A DNA stretch of 64,000 bases from Theocolax elegans (lineage: Eukaryota > Arthropoda > Insecta > Hymenoptera > Cerocephalidae): contig CM047425.1 of NCBI GenBank assembly GCA_026168455.1, forward strand, positions 3,570,001 through 3,634,000. Direction: 5' to 3'. The position numbers and the translations under genes were made by a program. Shown here in pieces: positions 45,210-57,650 of the stretch. The stretch's first letter is position 1. Every line of letters starts with the position of its first letter. The notes beneath the pieces are model-generated. The model was given only the letters and a program-made list of their open reading frames with translations. It was not told where the DNA came from and made no database searches.

Positions 45210-45673
45210 GCCTATATGGGTTTATAAAATTTAATTATTGATCCTTTAATGAAATTTAGTAAATTGTAAAGACGCTTTGTGTAAGCGAAATTCCTTATTT
45301 CAAATATTTAAAATGTATTGAATCTCTAAATATACATTAAGATTTCTTAATAATTATTAAAAATTCTTATTAAAAGTAATAAAAATTATTTCGAAGCTAT
45401 TGCAAACAGCAGTTAAAAATAACAGATTTTATAATGATAAAAATGATAATTTAAAATTATTACCAAAAACACTTTCAAATAATTTCTATTGTATAATATA
45501 ATAATATCTTTTAATAAGAATCATTTAATAATTATTAATACATTTTAATATGTATTTACAGATTCAATACATTATAAATATATTAAATAAGGAATTTAGT
45601 TTACACAAATAGCGTCTTTACAATTTGTTAATTTTCGTTAAAGGATCAATAAATTTTAAAAACCCAATATCGG
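45210..45673. mobile_element. 464-bp near-complete palindromic element
   Basis: The left arm, starting near CCTATATGGGTTTATAAAAT, aligns with the reverse complement of the right arm (ending ACCCAATATCGG) almost to the centre at about 45442. Matching blocks in order include ATTGATCCTTTAA, ATTGTAAAGACGCT, AATTCCTTATTT, AATGTATTGAATCT, TAATAATTATTAAA, TTCTTATTAAAAG and AAATTATT. Arms of ~230 bp differ by scattered substitutions and small gaps. TA lies on both sides (45208-45209 and 45674-45675). No coding capacity. Probably a fold-back MITE, a different family from the CACTGAG copies. Confidence 0.8.
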
Positions 45674-45675
45674 TA

Positions 45676-46040
45676 GGGTGTTTAAATTGTACGACGATAA
45701 GGCGCTCGAACAATCGTTACAATTTTATAAATTCAATTATATATCCGATTGCATTATGATTTTTTTTAGAATGGTAATATAGAGATAAAACAAAAATTAA
45801 TTAAGATAAATAATAATACGCGTATAAAAAAGGAAAAAAAAGTGTAAATTAAAACATTAATTATCTCTACTGCGAATCAACTCTCGTATACTCTCAAAAT
45901 CCCATTATAATCATAAATCAATTGACAAAACGGTTAATACATCTTGATCGCGTAATAATACTTATTAAATTATCATTAAAATTCCGAGTGTGTAGCATTA
46001 TAAAAGTAAAATAAAAATGAGTATATATACGTAATACCGT
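45676..46040. other. AT-rich DNA, no gene seen
   Basis: AT-rich background, nothing recognisable. Confidence 0.5.
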
Positions 46041-46720
46041 TACCCAAAGTGTGTCCGTAAAGGAAAGACATTAGTTTGTTATTAAAAAGAGGCGCGTTCG
46101 AATATAACTCACCGAAAAGGCAAATCTCTCGGTATTCACTTACGTATATATATAGATATAGATATATATACAAGAAAACGTTTAATCGTATTAAGAGTCG
46201 AGGCTCATTCAATACGAGAACAAGAGTCCTAAGACGTAAATTACGCACGCGGGCGCGCGTACAACATAAATCGTATAGGGAAGCGAAACCGCGAGGAGGT
46301 AGATATTTTTCAAAGTTAGCCCCTTACCTTACTTAAACCAGGAATTATAGGGAATTAGTCAACGAAAAGGGGGTAGGGGGGTGCGGTAACAGGAATGAGA
46401 GCGGGAGAAAACCTGATTAACGTTTCAATTGCCTGGTCGTAAATAGTCGAAATTCGCCACTTCCGGTTGCCGGTAGAGGAATCGCGAGGTGTATATATAC
46501 CTTCCAGTCTATATACCTCCCTTTTCTCTCTGTGAATCATGTGGGCGGACAGATTCGCGTACTGCCTAGTACGAACAGCTTACTATGTATATATATATAT
46601 ATATAGGCTCTATCGTATACGGACGTCTTTCTCTTTCTATACCTATACGGGAAGATGTTATACGACTTCATCTTGATTTACATTCCTCGGTATAATCTGT
46701 AACCACCGAGTCTCGACGAT
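46041..46720. other. GC-richer island
   Basis: CpG-rich at 46230-46300 (GCGCGCG-like), a G-rich run at about 46369-46384, and (TA)n at about 46589-46604. Small frames are unsupported. Confidence 0.45.
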
Positions 46721-47460
46721 GTATAATACACATCGCGATATATATATGTATATATTGTGTATCACTCATGGATTTTAACTTTACTATATTTTATTTGTTT
46801 CGACATATTTTTTTGTATATATGGGATAATCGTTCGGGAATTAAATTACGATATTTTAATGAAAAAATTCTATTTGGGATGTTTATAAGTACCAAACTTT
46901 GTGTAATAATAGAGCACTTGAGGTATTTTTATTTTTCAAATTTTTGAGATTTTTTTAAAAAGTGTCATGGAATTTTAAATCGTTGTTATGCAGATGTTGT
47001 AACACAATGATTTTTTGGACATATAAAAATTAAATTAGGACGCGCGCGAAGGTGTTTTTAAAATGTTTATCAAAAACTTTCTACATATTGTCAGTTAACT
47101 ATCTATACGTAAGTAAGTAACATTCGTCCGAAAAGTCGTGATATCATCACAATTCCCATTTTTCATTACACGTCTATTTATTTTTTTACACGGAGAGAAT
47201 TAAATTTCGAATAAAAATTACGTGTCAATTAGAATTTATTACCTACTCGACAAAAAGTACTCTAGAAAATTAATAATATTTACAATGAAATCGTTACAAT
47301 TTTTTGGTTATACTGATCGTTTATTCACCGTATTACGTATAGTATCGCGCGGTACATCGTTATCAGTAATAGAAAATTCGTGTAAATCGGTCGAAGGTTT
47401 AACGCATTATAGAAATATTAAAATAAAACTTACTCTAAAATAATCTAACCTTTTTTTGTT
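46721..47460. other. AT-rich DNA with a lone MITE-like end
   Basis: AT-rich. TA-CACGGAGAGAATTAAATTT at about 47188 looks like one end of the CACGGAG MITE family, but I find no matching right end. Confidence 0.45.
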
Positions 47461-47629
47461 TCTTCTTCTCTTTTTACTTATACATACAGATATTATCTTC
47501 TACTTAAGAGTGGCGCATACGTGTTCATCGTGGTTATATCAGGGGAAATTCACACTACGTTGGATCTCCGGGGCACGATGGACCCCCCGGTTTCTCCTTA
47601 GTTCTCTTTATCTCACTTCGGATTTTTTC

Positions 47630-48143
47630 CTCTCTCTCTCTCTCTCTTTTAGTATTTTTGCTTCTTCCTTTTTTTATATTCTTTCTCGCGGCCCTTTCTC
47701 TAGTGTACAATTCTTCGTAATACGCGCTCATATTTCAAGATTAAGGAGAGTGAGGGAGAGAGAGAGAGAGAGAGAAGGGAAACGAAAAGAGAAAAAGTTA
47801 CTTTTCGTGGTAAACGAATTACAGACGCTTCTTTTTCTTTTCTCTTACTTTCTTTCTTTCTTTTTTTTCTGCTAGCATACTGTAGTGCGTGCATCGTGTA
47901 TTAATTTAATAAACCCCTGCGATATACACGTGATACACAAAAAGAAGATGATCTTCATAACAATATCGATGAATAGTGTTTAAAAAAAAATTCATCGCAT
48001 ACTTATCGAATAAATCATCGCAATACCAAGAAAGAGCCAGAGAGAGGGAGAAGGGGACGATTGTACGTGTATTCGAGATATATATACGAGAAAAAGAGCA
48101 ATTTTTCGTCGGTTAAGAAAAATTCCGTAAAAGCACTTAATCA

Positions 48144-48191
<48 letters not shown>

Positions 48192-48690
48192 TTTTAGTAT
48201 TTTTGCTTCTTCCTTTTTTTATATTCTTTCTCGCGGCCCTTTCTCTAGTGTACAATTCTTCGTAATACGCGCTCATATTTCAAGATTAAGGAGAGTGAGG
48301 GAGAGAGAGAGAGAGAGAGGGAAACGAAAAGAGAAAAAGTTACTTTTCGTGGTAAACGAATTACAGACGCTTCTTTTTCTTTTCTCTTACTTTCTTTCTT
48401 TCTTTTTTTTTCTGCTAGCATACTGTAGTGCGTGCATCGTGTATTAATTTAATAAACCCCTGCGATATACACGTGATACACAAAAAGAAGATGATCTTCA
48501 TAACAATATCGATGAATAGTGTTTAAAAAAAATTCATCGCATACTTATCGAATAAATCATCGCAATACCAAGAAAGAGCCAGAGAGAGAGGGAGAAGGGG
48601 ACGATTGTACGTGTATTCGAGATATATATACGAGAAAAAGAGCAATTTTTCGTCGGTTAAGAAAAATTCCGTAAAAGCACTTAATCACGA
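47630..48690. repeat. 544-bp tandem duplication (two copies)
   Basis: Copy 1 is about 47630-48146 and copy 2 is 48147-48690. Equivalent positions are 544-545 bp apart (for example AGTATTTTTGCTTCTTCC at 47651 and 48196; AATCACGA ending at 48146 and 48690). The copies look the same except for the length of CT, GA, A and T runs. Each begins with a (CT)n tract, 43 nt in copy 2 and about 18 nt in copy 1. The frames inside are low-complexity and recur simply because the DNA is duplicated. A very recent unequal exchange or replication slip, or an assembly error, could explain it. Confidence 0.93.
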
Positions 48691-49240
48691 GTGTGGAATA
48701 CGTCGAATGAAGTTGGTTTCGTCGCCCCGTTTGCAATTTAATTGCGCGCACATGCGAGAGAAAGCGCGCGAAAGAGACAGAGAGAGGAGGGGGGGGGGGC
48801 TAGAGGAGGGTAAATTCAAAAAGTAATGAAAAGCTCGAGGATCGCGCATCGCGCGAGAGAATGCTAGAATTTCGCGCGTCGTGGTATGCAGCCGCGGGAT
48901 GCAGGAGGGGGGTAATCCGCAAACACGAGGGCTCGCAAGCGAAAGCATCCGAAACAGCGAAGGAGAGAAAAGCATCGCGGACGTGCTGCACATGGTGCAG
49001 CTCTCCGAGCACGTGTAATAAGGGAAGAAGAATTTACGCCGTGCCGTCGGAATCTCACTACTCGTGAGCGCACACTAAACTACGTTTCTACGATAAACCG
49101 ACTACCTCTCTCTCTCTATCTCTATCTCTCTCTTTATATATACGAACGTATAACCTCCGTGTATACGGAAAATATGCTCGTGTCTGTCTCTGAGCTCTGC
49201 ACGTTAGAATGGTAAAATTAGCACGAGATTAAACTCGCGA
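48691..49240. other. GC-rich island with G11 tract
   Basis: One of the most GC-rich stretches, with eleven G's at 48789-48799 and dense CpG (GCGCGCG) at 48740-48880. Five short frames on both strands overlap here, as expected by chance in GC-rich DNA. Confidence 0.5.
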
Positions 49241-49658
49241 AGGATATGTCCTTTATAAACGACGACTTTCTTTATTTATTCGTTTTTTATTTTATTTTTG
49301 ACGAAACGATTTTTTTTAATACATATAATAATAATGTATTTTTATATTTACTGAAGATCAAATAATTTATTGGGGTTATTATTGCTATTTCATACTATTT
49401 CAACAAAAGATAAAATCAATTAGATTCAACAAAATCTTACTTGGATACTTATATAGCTATATTAATAATAAATAAATAAAAAATTAGTAATTTAAAACTC
49501 GATGTAACTATATATTTTGATTATTGAATTTTAGTTACACACTTGTACAAAATTATGAGATTTCACGCAATCACTCACACATGTGTTACTTAGTCTGTCA
49601 CATCTTCTTTTCTTCGAACTCCCTCGTCATCTTTCTTATTTATAGTATTCTTCATTTA
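49241..49658. other. AT-rich DNA, no gene seen
   Basis: AT-rich background, nothing recognisable up to the MITE. Confidence 0.5.
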
Positions 49659-49660
49659 TA

Positions 49661-49875
49661 CACGGAGAAAAAAATGTTTCAGTAAATTTACTAAAGTGTC
49701 TGTAAATTTTACTAAAATTTCACTAACACGGTAACAGACTGTCGGAAAACCCAAAAAGTTACGGAATTTTTTGTTAATTTTTATTATAACTTCAGTAATT
49801 TTTTGCGTTTTCGCTGTCTGTTACCGTGTTACTGAAAAATTTAGCAAAATTTACTACAATTTTTTTCTTTGTGTG
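49661..49875. mobile_element. MITE, CACGGAG family
   Basis: The left end follows TA (49659-49660) and reads CACGGAGAAAAAAATGT. The right end in reverse complement reads CACACAAAGAAAAAAATTGT. Inside, CACTAACACGGTAACAGAC near 49724 is matched in inverse near 49827 (GTCTGTTACCGTGTTACTG), giving a hairpin-like element of ~215 bp. The right TA is not immediate, so that boundary is approximate. No coding capacity. Confidence 0.75.
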
Positions 49876-49879
49876 CACG

Positions 49880-50450
49880 TATTTTAATGACAGTCGGCGC
49901 CTCAATGGTTTGATGACCAAACTGATAGAATATTGCTACATATATCTCTGTGTAATATACAATTATATAATATACATTTTATGTGCAAGTTGAGTATTAA
50001 GGAAGGACTGTTGGATCCTCGGTTGCCCAAAACCGAGAGCGCAAGTTCTTAATCATTTCAATTAGAGCCTCTAATTTCGTCCCAAACAAAATATATATTT
50101 TATATATGTCCTAATAAAAAAAAGTGATTGCTGGATATTGTCAAGCCAAGTGAAACGGCTATGTGATTGGTTTACGTTTCACGTATGCGTCTAAAACATT
50201 GTAGGTTAGATTTGTCAGCGCGGGAAAATCGTAATGTTCGAATTTTCTTGACAACATCGGAGTATAATAAAAAAATCATGAATAAATATATTATTAAAAA
50301 TTGTTGTTTTAAGTAAATAAAACAGCGTAAGATATTACGACCGTTAAAAACGCGCGCATGGTCAATTCGAGTAATACAAAAAAAAGAAGGAATCAATGAG
50401 AATTGTATTATTAAAAAGAAAAAGTATAGAAATTCGCCAAGATATATAAA
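49880..50450. other. Mixed DNA with a 7-bp-stem hairpin
   Basis: CTCGGTT (50018-50024) and AACCGAG (50031-50037) form a stem around the loop GCCCAA. The surrounding sequence (49890-50060) is of mixed composition and not simple repeat. It could be part of an unrecognised element; no partner is found in the window. Confidence 0.4.
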
Positions 50451-51400
50451 TCAACGCGCGAAATAAAGATAATAAAATGCGAATTCGTGAAGAAGTAATA
50501 TACCGGAGGACGGCTACTTAAGAAGCGGAGTACATATAGAGACTACGTGAAAAAGAAGGATATGGATAAAGAGGGTTAAAGAGAGAGAGGGAGGAAAAGT
50601 AAGGGATCGGAAAAAGAGAGGAATCGGTCTACCTCTTGTTCACTAGTGCGAGTTTAATTAACTCTGGCCGGTTGCTTTCTGTCAATATTTTCACTGGTCG
50701 AGCGACGCGCACCCTCCCTTTCTCTGTCTATATGTGCTCAGGACTTCTCAACATCGTGCGATACGCGTCGACGAATCCACCAAGGGGTATACCCTCCAAC
50801 ACAAGAACCCGAACGACCAGGGAATACTCGTGTACATATATATATATACATATATACACGAACCAGGGAAACTAGATTGACTTTATAACCTTCTCAAGTT
50901 AGGGTTGTATATAGTACACCGTACAACGACTCGTGATTAATTACTTGTATATTTTTAAAAAAGAACGGAAAAAAAGAGAATTTTTTTTTTAACAATTACA
51001 ATATGTATATGTATATAGGTATACGTAGAGAAAAGAGAAAGTTTAGATTGAAGATGTGCCGAAAGTACAGTCGCGAGGGTGGTTAGAGGAAAATATACGC
51101 GGTCGGGTTGCGGAGAGAGGCAACGAGAGGAGAGTCTTACGGAACGTTCGATCGATCCCTCACCGCAGGAGGTCGCGACCTCGTCGTCGACGAGTCACGA
51201 GTTTTCAAAGAGTCACGACCGTTTGTAAGAACCGCGCAGGTATGCAACCTCTTGTCAACGAGGCAAGTAGTACGCGCAATTCGTTGTTCTCGCTGATATA
51301 AAACGCGCCGTCTGTGTCTATCTATATATACAGAGGAATATGGCCATACGCGGTGAAAGCGAAAGGGAAGGAATTACCGACTTTTATTTTACATTATACT
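50451..51400. other. GC-richer island
   Basis: GA-rich at about 50580-50620, TATATA at about 50836-50850 and a CpG-rich stretch at 51070-51240. Plus-strand frames of 81 and 62 aa overlap in two phases and are unsupported. Confidence 0.45.
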
Positions 51401-52090
51401 TGCTTATATACTAATGTTACATCTATCTCTCCCGATTTATAAGTATATAAATGTACATAATTGTTATTATGTATTTAATCAGATTTTTTAATGGAGTGAG
51501 CTGATTTGACAGAAATATATAGGTGAATTGATGGATTAAGTTAAAGATAAAAGAAATTTATATATTTTTATCATTTATTAAATTTTTATCATTAAAAATT
51601 TTCGTATCGATAAGTTGTCAAATGCATTAAAATTATAACGAAGGAAATTATACGTAATCGCGATTTTGTTATGGGGACAATAATTTTTTTCATAACATTT
51701 GAAAAAAATTCTAAATTTTTTTCACAAATTATATTATTATTAACTTTTATTTTAAATTTTTTGGTCAATTTGCTGGTAACACAACTATTTTTATTAATTA
51801 TGAGACTCTGTACTCTGATTTTTTTTCATAATGAACTTACCGTAATAGACTGAAAAACGTAAATATATATTAAAAAAATCGTATAATTGAAATTATTTAT
51901 TATATAAATAAATAAAATAAGATAAATCGAATGTATTAATAAAATGAAATAGATAATTAAATAAAATTAAACGAATGAAAAAAATATTTTAAAAAGTTAA
52001 TTAATTAATTACAGTTGATTTATCCTCCAAATCATCACCAATTAAAAAAAAATACAAAAGAATAATAATTTCATTAGATAAACATATAAA
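51401..52090. other. AT-rich DNA, no gene seen
   Basis: Very AT-rich, nothing recognisable. The 60-aa frame at 51671-51853 is Phe/Leu-rich as expected for T-rich DNA. Confidence 0.55.
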
Positions 52091-52920
52091 TAGCTGTAGA
52101 GCAATATACAGACACACGTACGATACGTAAAAAGACAATGACTAATTTGTTACATCGCACACACACGTATACGATTCCTCGTAAAATAAAACAATTAAAC
52201 AGTCAGTTAACAAACTCTTAATTTTACTGAAACACGAGAAGCTATAAGGAAACAAAAAAAAAAGAAGTTTAAAAACACACATACACGGACGCGGACAACA
52301 ATGGTTATAAATAACATAAAGAAACGTTTTAGCTTAGCAAAAGAGAATGAGATATCGGAAAAACAAGGTTCTCTCGAACGTCACGAAGCACGATAAACCA
52401 GAGTATCGCGATTAGAATAAATTATGACGGTCATTGTCGTATACTCGGCGTACATCTTGTCTGCGTATCGTATAACCACTCGCCGCCGTAAGAAAAAAAA
52501 AATAGAGGGAGAGAGAGAGAGATAGAATAAGTTATTGGCGCACGAGATGCGCGACACCGGCGGCTGCTTTACGGTATTTAGATTCCCCAAGGGGCACCTG
52601 ATCGCCTCATGATTTCCGTACGGATAAAACGGCAAAATTCTTTGTGCCTTTGGTGTGTGTGTATACCAAAAGTATCTTGGAGGCAAGAGAATTTTATCGT
52701 TTATACCGAGAGAGCGAGAGTTTTTTTTTGGTCTTGTACTTATACATATACCGTGTAGACGAGAAAATTGTTTCGCAAAGTGTTGTATTAGCAGCGATGT
52801 TGATTATACGTGAATCGAATTCTTCTATTTTATTTTTCATTTACGATATATACACGTTAATGCTTACACCGTAGATTATTTCAGAGTGGAAATTAAATTG
52901 ATTTCAAAGTGTATTGTCAT
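52091..52920. other. GC-richer island
   Basis: Short CACACA and GA tracts (about 52157 and 52508-52522) in mixed-composition DNA. No supported exon. Confidence 0.45.
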
Positions 52921-54160
52921 TTTTAAAAATGCATTTTGCGCGCTTTGTGGCGTGTGTATACGAAAAAAAAGGAAAGAGAAGAAAAAAAGGGACAAACCTT
53001 ATATATATACATATATACTATTATAGGTAAGGTATAAGTTGAATCGAATTGCCAGTGTAATTTATCTCACCTCCCACATTGAGAATCTTGAAAAGTGTCG
53101 TCTAAAATTGAAAATAGTCGAATAAGAGTTTCAAAGAAATCCTTGCATCTGCCTACCTCGGTAGAGGTATATCAATTCATTTCATGAATGAATCCTCATC
53201 TTTTTAAAACGGACCGTGGAATCCATTCAACCTCAAACCTACAACAAAACAAACAAAACCTCAATGAGTTATAAATATACCCCTGTACTTGTAAATCCAA
53301 GTAATGTCCTATACGCAAAATAATATATTTTCATTTCGTAAAACGATTATAAATGCTATTTAATCGAAAATTTTTATTTTTAATCGATATGTGTATATAA
53401 ACATGATTACATTGAAGATTACATTGTTAATAATTATATCGATCGAAAGTAATAATTTAAAATTTTCATTTACCCCGCTAGAAATTTCTACATTTTTAAT
53501 CGTTTTAAAAATATTTTGTCAATTTTTGTCAAAACAGAGAGAGATTATTGTTCATAATTAATTCATACTTTACAGAGTGACACATTACGTCGTTGAGAAG
53601 AAAATTGATACATGTTTTATTACTATTTAAAGTTTAACAATTTTAAGCGCGGGAAATTTTGAATTTTTTATATTTGCTTTGGATTTAATAATAATTCGAT
53701 AGTTATACGTTGGTTTTTATAAATTTATTTTGAAAATAAAAATAATATTTTGTCGACACTTTTTTGACATTGAACGACCGATAAGCTCAATTAAATATTA
53801 TTTTCTCAAAATAACAATTTTTCTAAGTAAACGTAAAGAAAAAGTTTTAAAAAGTATCTAAATAGTTTTGATAATGCTGATAGAAAACACGTGCTCAAAG
53901 CGCTATCAAATTAAAATCACTTTTTTTTTATTAAAATATGAGGAATGTTTATTGATTTCCTTTTTTCTTAATTGTAAAATTGATTACAATTAACCTGAAA
54001 CACAGACTACCATTTGAAGATTGTATTTTCTTCTACACATACATAACAATAGACGTTCGAATTATATTCTCATTTACTCCATAAAAGCGTGCATTAAAAT
54101 CTTAAATAGTAAAGTACAAAAATTTTCAACAATTTAGTTCTTACCTTCTTTATTTTCCGT
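52921..54160. other. AT-rich DNA, no gene seen
   Basis: AT-rich background. CAACAAAACAAACAAAACCTC at about 53241 is a small A-rich repeat. Nothing else. Confidence 0.55.
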
Positions 54161-54990
54161 TCCAGTAATTAGCCCGTTTAATATCCTACAGCGATAAATA
54201 AGCTAATCAAGAAGAACAAATCACCGAAAGAAATGACGAAAAGAACAACCGATTATCAGTTATACGCGAGTGCAGATATAATGTACAGGGTATATATAAA
54301 GAAAGACACGTGGTGAACGGATGTATAGACCGAAACGCGGGGGGGAACAGTGAATGTATATATATCTCGACACGACGGTGGTAAATACACATTGTGAAAC
54401 AAGCGTCACTTTGAATAATAAATCAATTTCGAAGGGACACAAAGACGAGCGTCGAGGAGCCGGCATGATTATGTATGGGTGGGTAAGAGAAGGAGGGGGG
54501 GGGGAGGGAGGCAGGAGGTTGATAGAGGCAGGCCAGGGAAGTGTGACTAGGTAACTGGATGCTCTATCCGCTTGTACACCGATGATGCACCTTGGATCCA
54601 AAGCACACCAGCCAAACGTATATGAGCTGCCTTTGATGTATTGAGTTAGCCTCCTCCTGTTGGTTTCCGCATTCTGACACTCCCCGACAGCCCCCCCCCC
54701 TCCTCCTCCACCACCACCCTCATCCTTCGACGTTACAGGCTGTTATACTACTGATTTCGGGATCTATACATATCAGCTGCTCCGTGGATGTGATCTACAC
54801 CGTCTATATCGATCTTTTTATTTTCCTTATTTTTTTACGGCTATATACATTAATTTCGAAATATCAGTGGTACGCTACAGCCTTTGTGGTATATTCATGT
54901 ATATTCATGATAAAAAAAGAGAGAGAATACACTTGTCGATAATATAGGTTGCGTTTATCCCATCGTGAAAATTTTGAATCGTAACGCGGG
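54161..54990. other. GC-richer island with G and C runs
   Basis: Ten G's (54495-54504) in a GGGAGG context and ten C's (54691-54700) running into TCCTCCTCCACCACCACC. Between them, 54560-54685 is repeat-free, balanced sequence that looks like candidate conserved non-coding DNA. Frames of 61-113 aa overlap and are unsupported. Confidence 0.45.
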
Positions 54991-55047
54991 CAACAATGAT
55001 TCGTTATAAATGTATATCGAGCGAAGAAAGAAAAATTTGTTCGAATG

Positions 55048-55084
<37 letters not shown>

Positions 55085-55500
55085 AAGGACGAAAAGAAAT
55101 AGAGAGAGATACGCGTAAAAGTCTAGGGGTACACGACCACGGGAAAACTTTGGATCGAAAGTATCGGAGGTAGATAAATCAACATTTTTATAAAACTGCT
55201 TACTATTCATGGGGTTTCCTCTCTCCTCCTGGTTATTTCCTCGAGCGTAATGCGAGCGCGCGGCTTCTTCCACCGGTCTTTCGATATTCGACTCGCGCGA
55301 GTGACGTCTACGACAGCAACGAGGCACCGGTGCCCTTTACTTTTATTACCGCACGACCGTATTATCGGGAAGGCGCGCTCGATCGCTTCGAATGCTCTGG
55401 TGCAACCCTCACCTCTTTTTTTTCGTATATACACGCGTTCTTCTTTTTTCTCTTTTTTATTGGTGACTTAAATTCTTTTTTTTAAGTACAGCGGGGTTTT
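54991..55500. other. GC-richer island with TG microsatellite
   Basis: (TA)n then (TG)n at 55048-55084, then CpG-rich DNA at 55240-55400. Opposing frames (107, 75 and 73 aa) are unsupported. Confidence 0.45.
55057..55084. repeat. (TG)n microsatellite
   Basis: Fourteen TG units directly following a short (AT)n run. Confidence 0.9.
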
Positions 55501-56060
55501 TTTAAGTCATTCAATATTTGTTTGAGACGCTTGGGCATTGATAAGCTTGAAATGAATAATTTTATCCCTGTGTTACGGATACACTCAACTACAAATTTAC
55601 GCATAGTAAAATAAAATGCATAATTGTATCCTCATCTCAAGATATTTTTAAATTACCTTTATAAACGTAAATATAATTTGAATAAAATACAATTTCACAG
55701 CGAATGTAATCATCAAATTGAAATTTTTTTTTGCGTTTAAGGTCATTTTATACGTATTGTATGTAAAAGTTATCCTTTTGACTAACAATTTATTTTAGAA
55801 AATCCCAAAAGTTTTAGAAGCCAATTATAAGGGAAATCTGAAAAAATCACAGATACTGTTCGAAACAAATAGAATAGCTTGATAGAGAGATTTTTACAAA
55901 ATAGTCAATTATAAATTAATTATACGTAAATATAAGCATTTTTGGTCGGTAATATGTAGCTATAAAACAATGATTCACGGATGCCCAAAAATCTCGCTGA
56001 TTTATCATTAAAAAGATTTGAAAAAATTCACGTAATATCTTCAAAGAAACCGCAACATCG
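55501..56060. other. AT-rich DNA, no gene seen
   Basis: AT-rich background, nothing recognisable. Confidence 0.5.
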
Positions 56061-56329
56061 CACTACATAAAAAGAAAATTTTTAGTAAATTTTACTAAAC
56101 TTTCACTAACACAGTAACAGACTGCCAAAATGTAAAAAATTACGGACCTTTCAGTAAAAATTAGTAGATTTTCCGTAAAAATTAGTATATTTTCATTAAA
56201 AATTGATAGAAAGTTCAGTGCAATTTAATAAAAAGTTCTGTAATTTTTTAGATATCGGCAGTGTGTTATTACCACGTTAGTGACATTTTAGTAAAATTTA
56301 CAGAAATTTTTGTAAAATTAACTGAGTAT
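56061..56329. mobile_element. MITE, CACGGAG-family internal signature
   Basis: Left TTTTAGTAAATTTTACTAAA, then CACTAACACAGTAACAGACT. The right side reads in inverse as TTTACTAAAATGTCACTAAC then GTGGTAATAACACACTGCC. The arrangement matches the 49661-49875 copy. The tips are diverged, so the ends are approximate. No coding capacity. Confidence 0.65.
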
Positions 56330-56598
56330 ACAGAACGTTTATTTGGGTAAATTGAATTCCTCGTTTAATAAAAAATAAATCATTTTTCTATTTTTTGGTG
56401 TTTACATCCCGTTAACCTAACTACCAATGCAATTTTCTTACTGGGCGTTCCTTAATTTTTTGGTCTAAATAAAATAAACGGCTTCAAGAGGTTGAAAGAC
56501 TGACCTAACGATATGTTGACAAAAAAATTTTTTTTGCCTTTGCCTTTGCCTCAGTACAAAGTACAAATTAACTGACACCAACTGTAAAAGTATATCAT

Positions 56599-56731
56599 CG
56601 TTTTACGCATTCAAGATGAATTATTACACGTAAATTATATTTTTACGTGTTGTATTAATGTAAAAATATCACACAGATATAAAATAATTTACGTTCACGC
56701 ACCAAAAAATTCAAAAGAATGCGTAAAATTA
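56599..56731. repeat. Short inverted-repeat element
   Basis: TTTTACGCATTCAAGATGAATT (split as TTTTACGCATTC and GAATT) is matched in inverse by AATTC..GAATGCGTAAAA near 56708-56729. A second inverted pair, ACACGTAAA and TTTACGTGT, lies in the centre. About 130 bp, no coding capacity. Likely a small MITE of a separate family. A TTTGCC hexamer repeat lies just upstream (about 56534). Confidence 0.55.
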
Positions 56732-56779
56732 GTCACATTACACACCGTACTATCGAAAACCACTGTTAAACAGACATTT

Positions 56780-57650
56780 AACTTTATCTTCCAACGCGCG
56801 ATGATAACACAAAATCGATCATATACATAATCAATCGTCGATCTTTCTCAGAAACAATATAAAAATAAAAAAAAAACCTCCGAAATAAAACACTCGTATT
56901 TCTACACCGATGAGATTGATCGGAAGGAATGGCGGCCCACCGAAAATCAAGCGATTTTATCGGATGTATATACCGGCGTTGACTCTTGAAAATTTGATTC
57001 GCCGGCAAGCTGCAACTAAACGCGTGACGGACGGTCAAATCATTCATACAGTGTATACTCTTGTGCTGCAGTCTCTCGGATTTTCCACAGGAGGGTTTTC
57101 GAACGATCGACATAAAATTTGCAACACCACGCAATGCGGCGCTCCAACAAAAATTTCGTTCGATCTGTGTATACGTTATACACTGTACACACACACACAC
57201 GTGTCGATACGTTGTAACGAAGAGCACGAGAAGAGCTTTAGGCGAATATATGTCTATTTACATTTGAGTTGGTTTGAAACAATGCCGACGGATAAGCTTT
57301 AACAATGTATATACATCTACCCGGAACAAAAGTTACACGTTCATTACTTGCATTACGCTAATGGTTTATTGTGGTAAAAGCCCGAAAGTCATTGTTTCAT
57401 CTCCCCCCCGGTCAGTTGGCAAATTTAATAAACAGACCCGAATCAGTTGTAATTATTTCTTGTTCAAAGCGCTCTACCACCATCCCTTCCCACCGTTTGT
57501 ATATAAATATATATTTATACATTATTCTTTTAATACGTATAATACCCATTGTTGTGAATTTCAAATTTTTTTTCCCCTCCTCCCCATTTTGTTTTTGTTG
57601 TACGAAAACGTAAAAATATTGTGTTAATTAATCGGGTTTGAGCGCGTTTT
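56780..57650. other. GC-richer island, no convincing exon
   Basis: Mixed-composition DNA with CACACACAC near 57188. Opposing frames of 147 aa (minus) and 130 aa (plus) overlap almost completely, and no domain is recognised in either. Confidence 0.45.

Noticed and set aside
47188..47210. Full CACGGAG-family MITE
   Set aside because: Only one end is visible; no right end or internal signature follows.
48061..48447. 128-aa open frame repeated at 47456-47875
   Set aside because: The recurrence is due to the 544-bp DNA duplication, and the translation is Ser/Leu and Arg/Glu microsatellite sequence.
56784..57302. 147-aa minus and 130-aa plus open frames
   Set aside because: They are mutual antisense frames in a GC-richer island with no domain in either.
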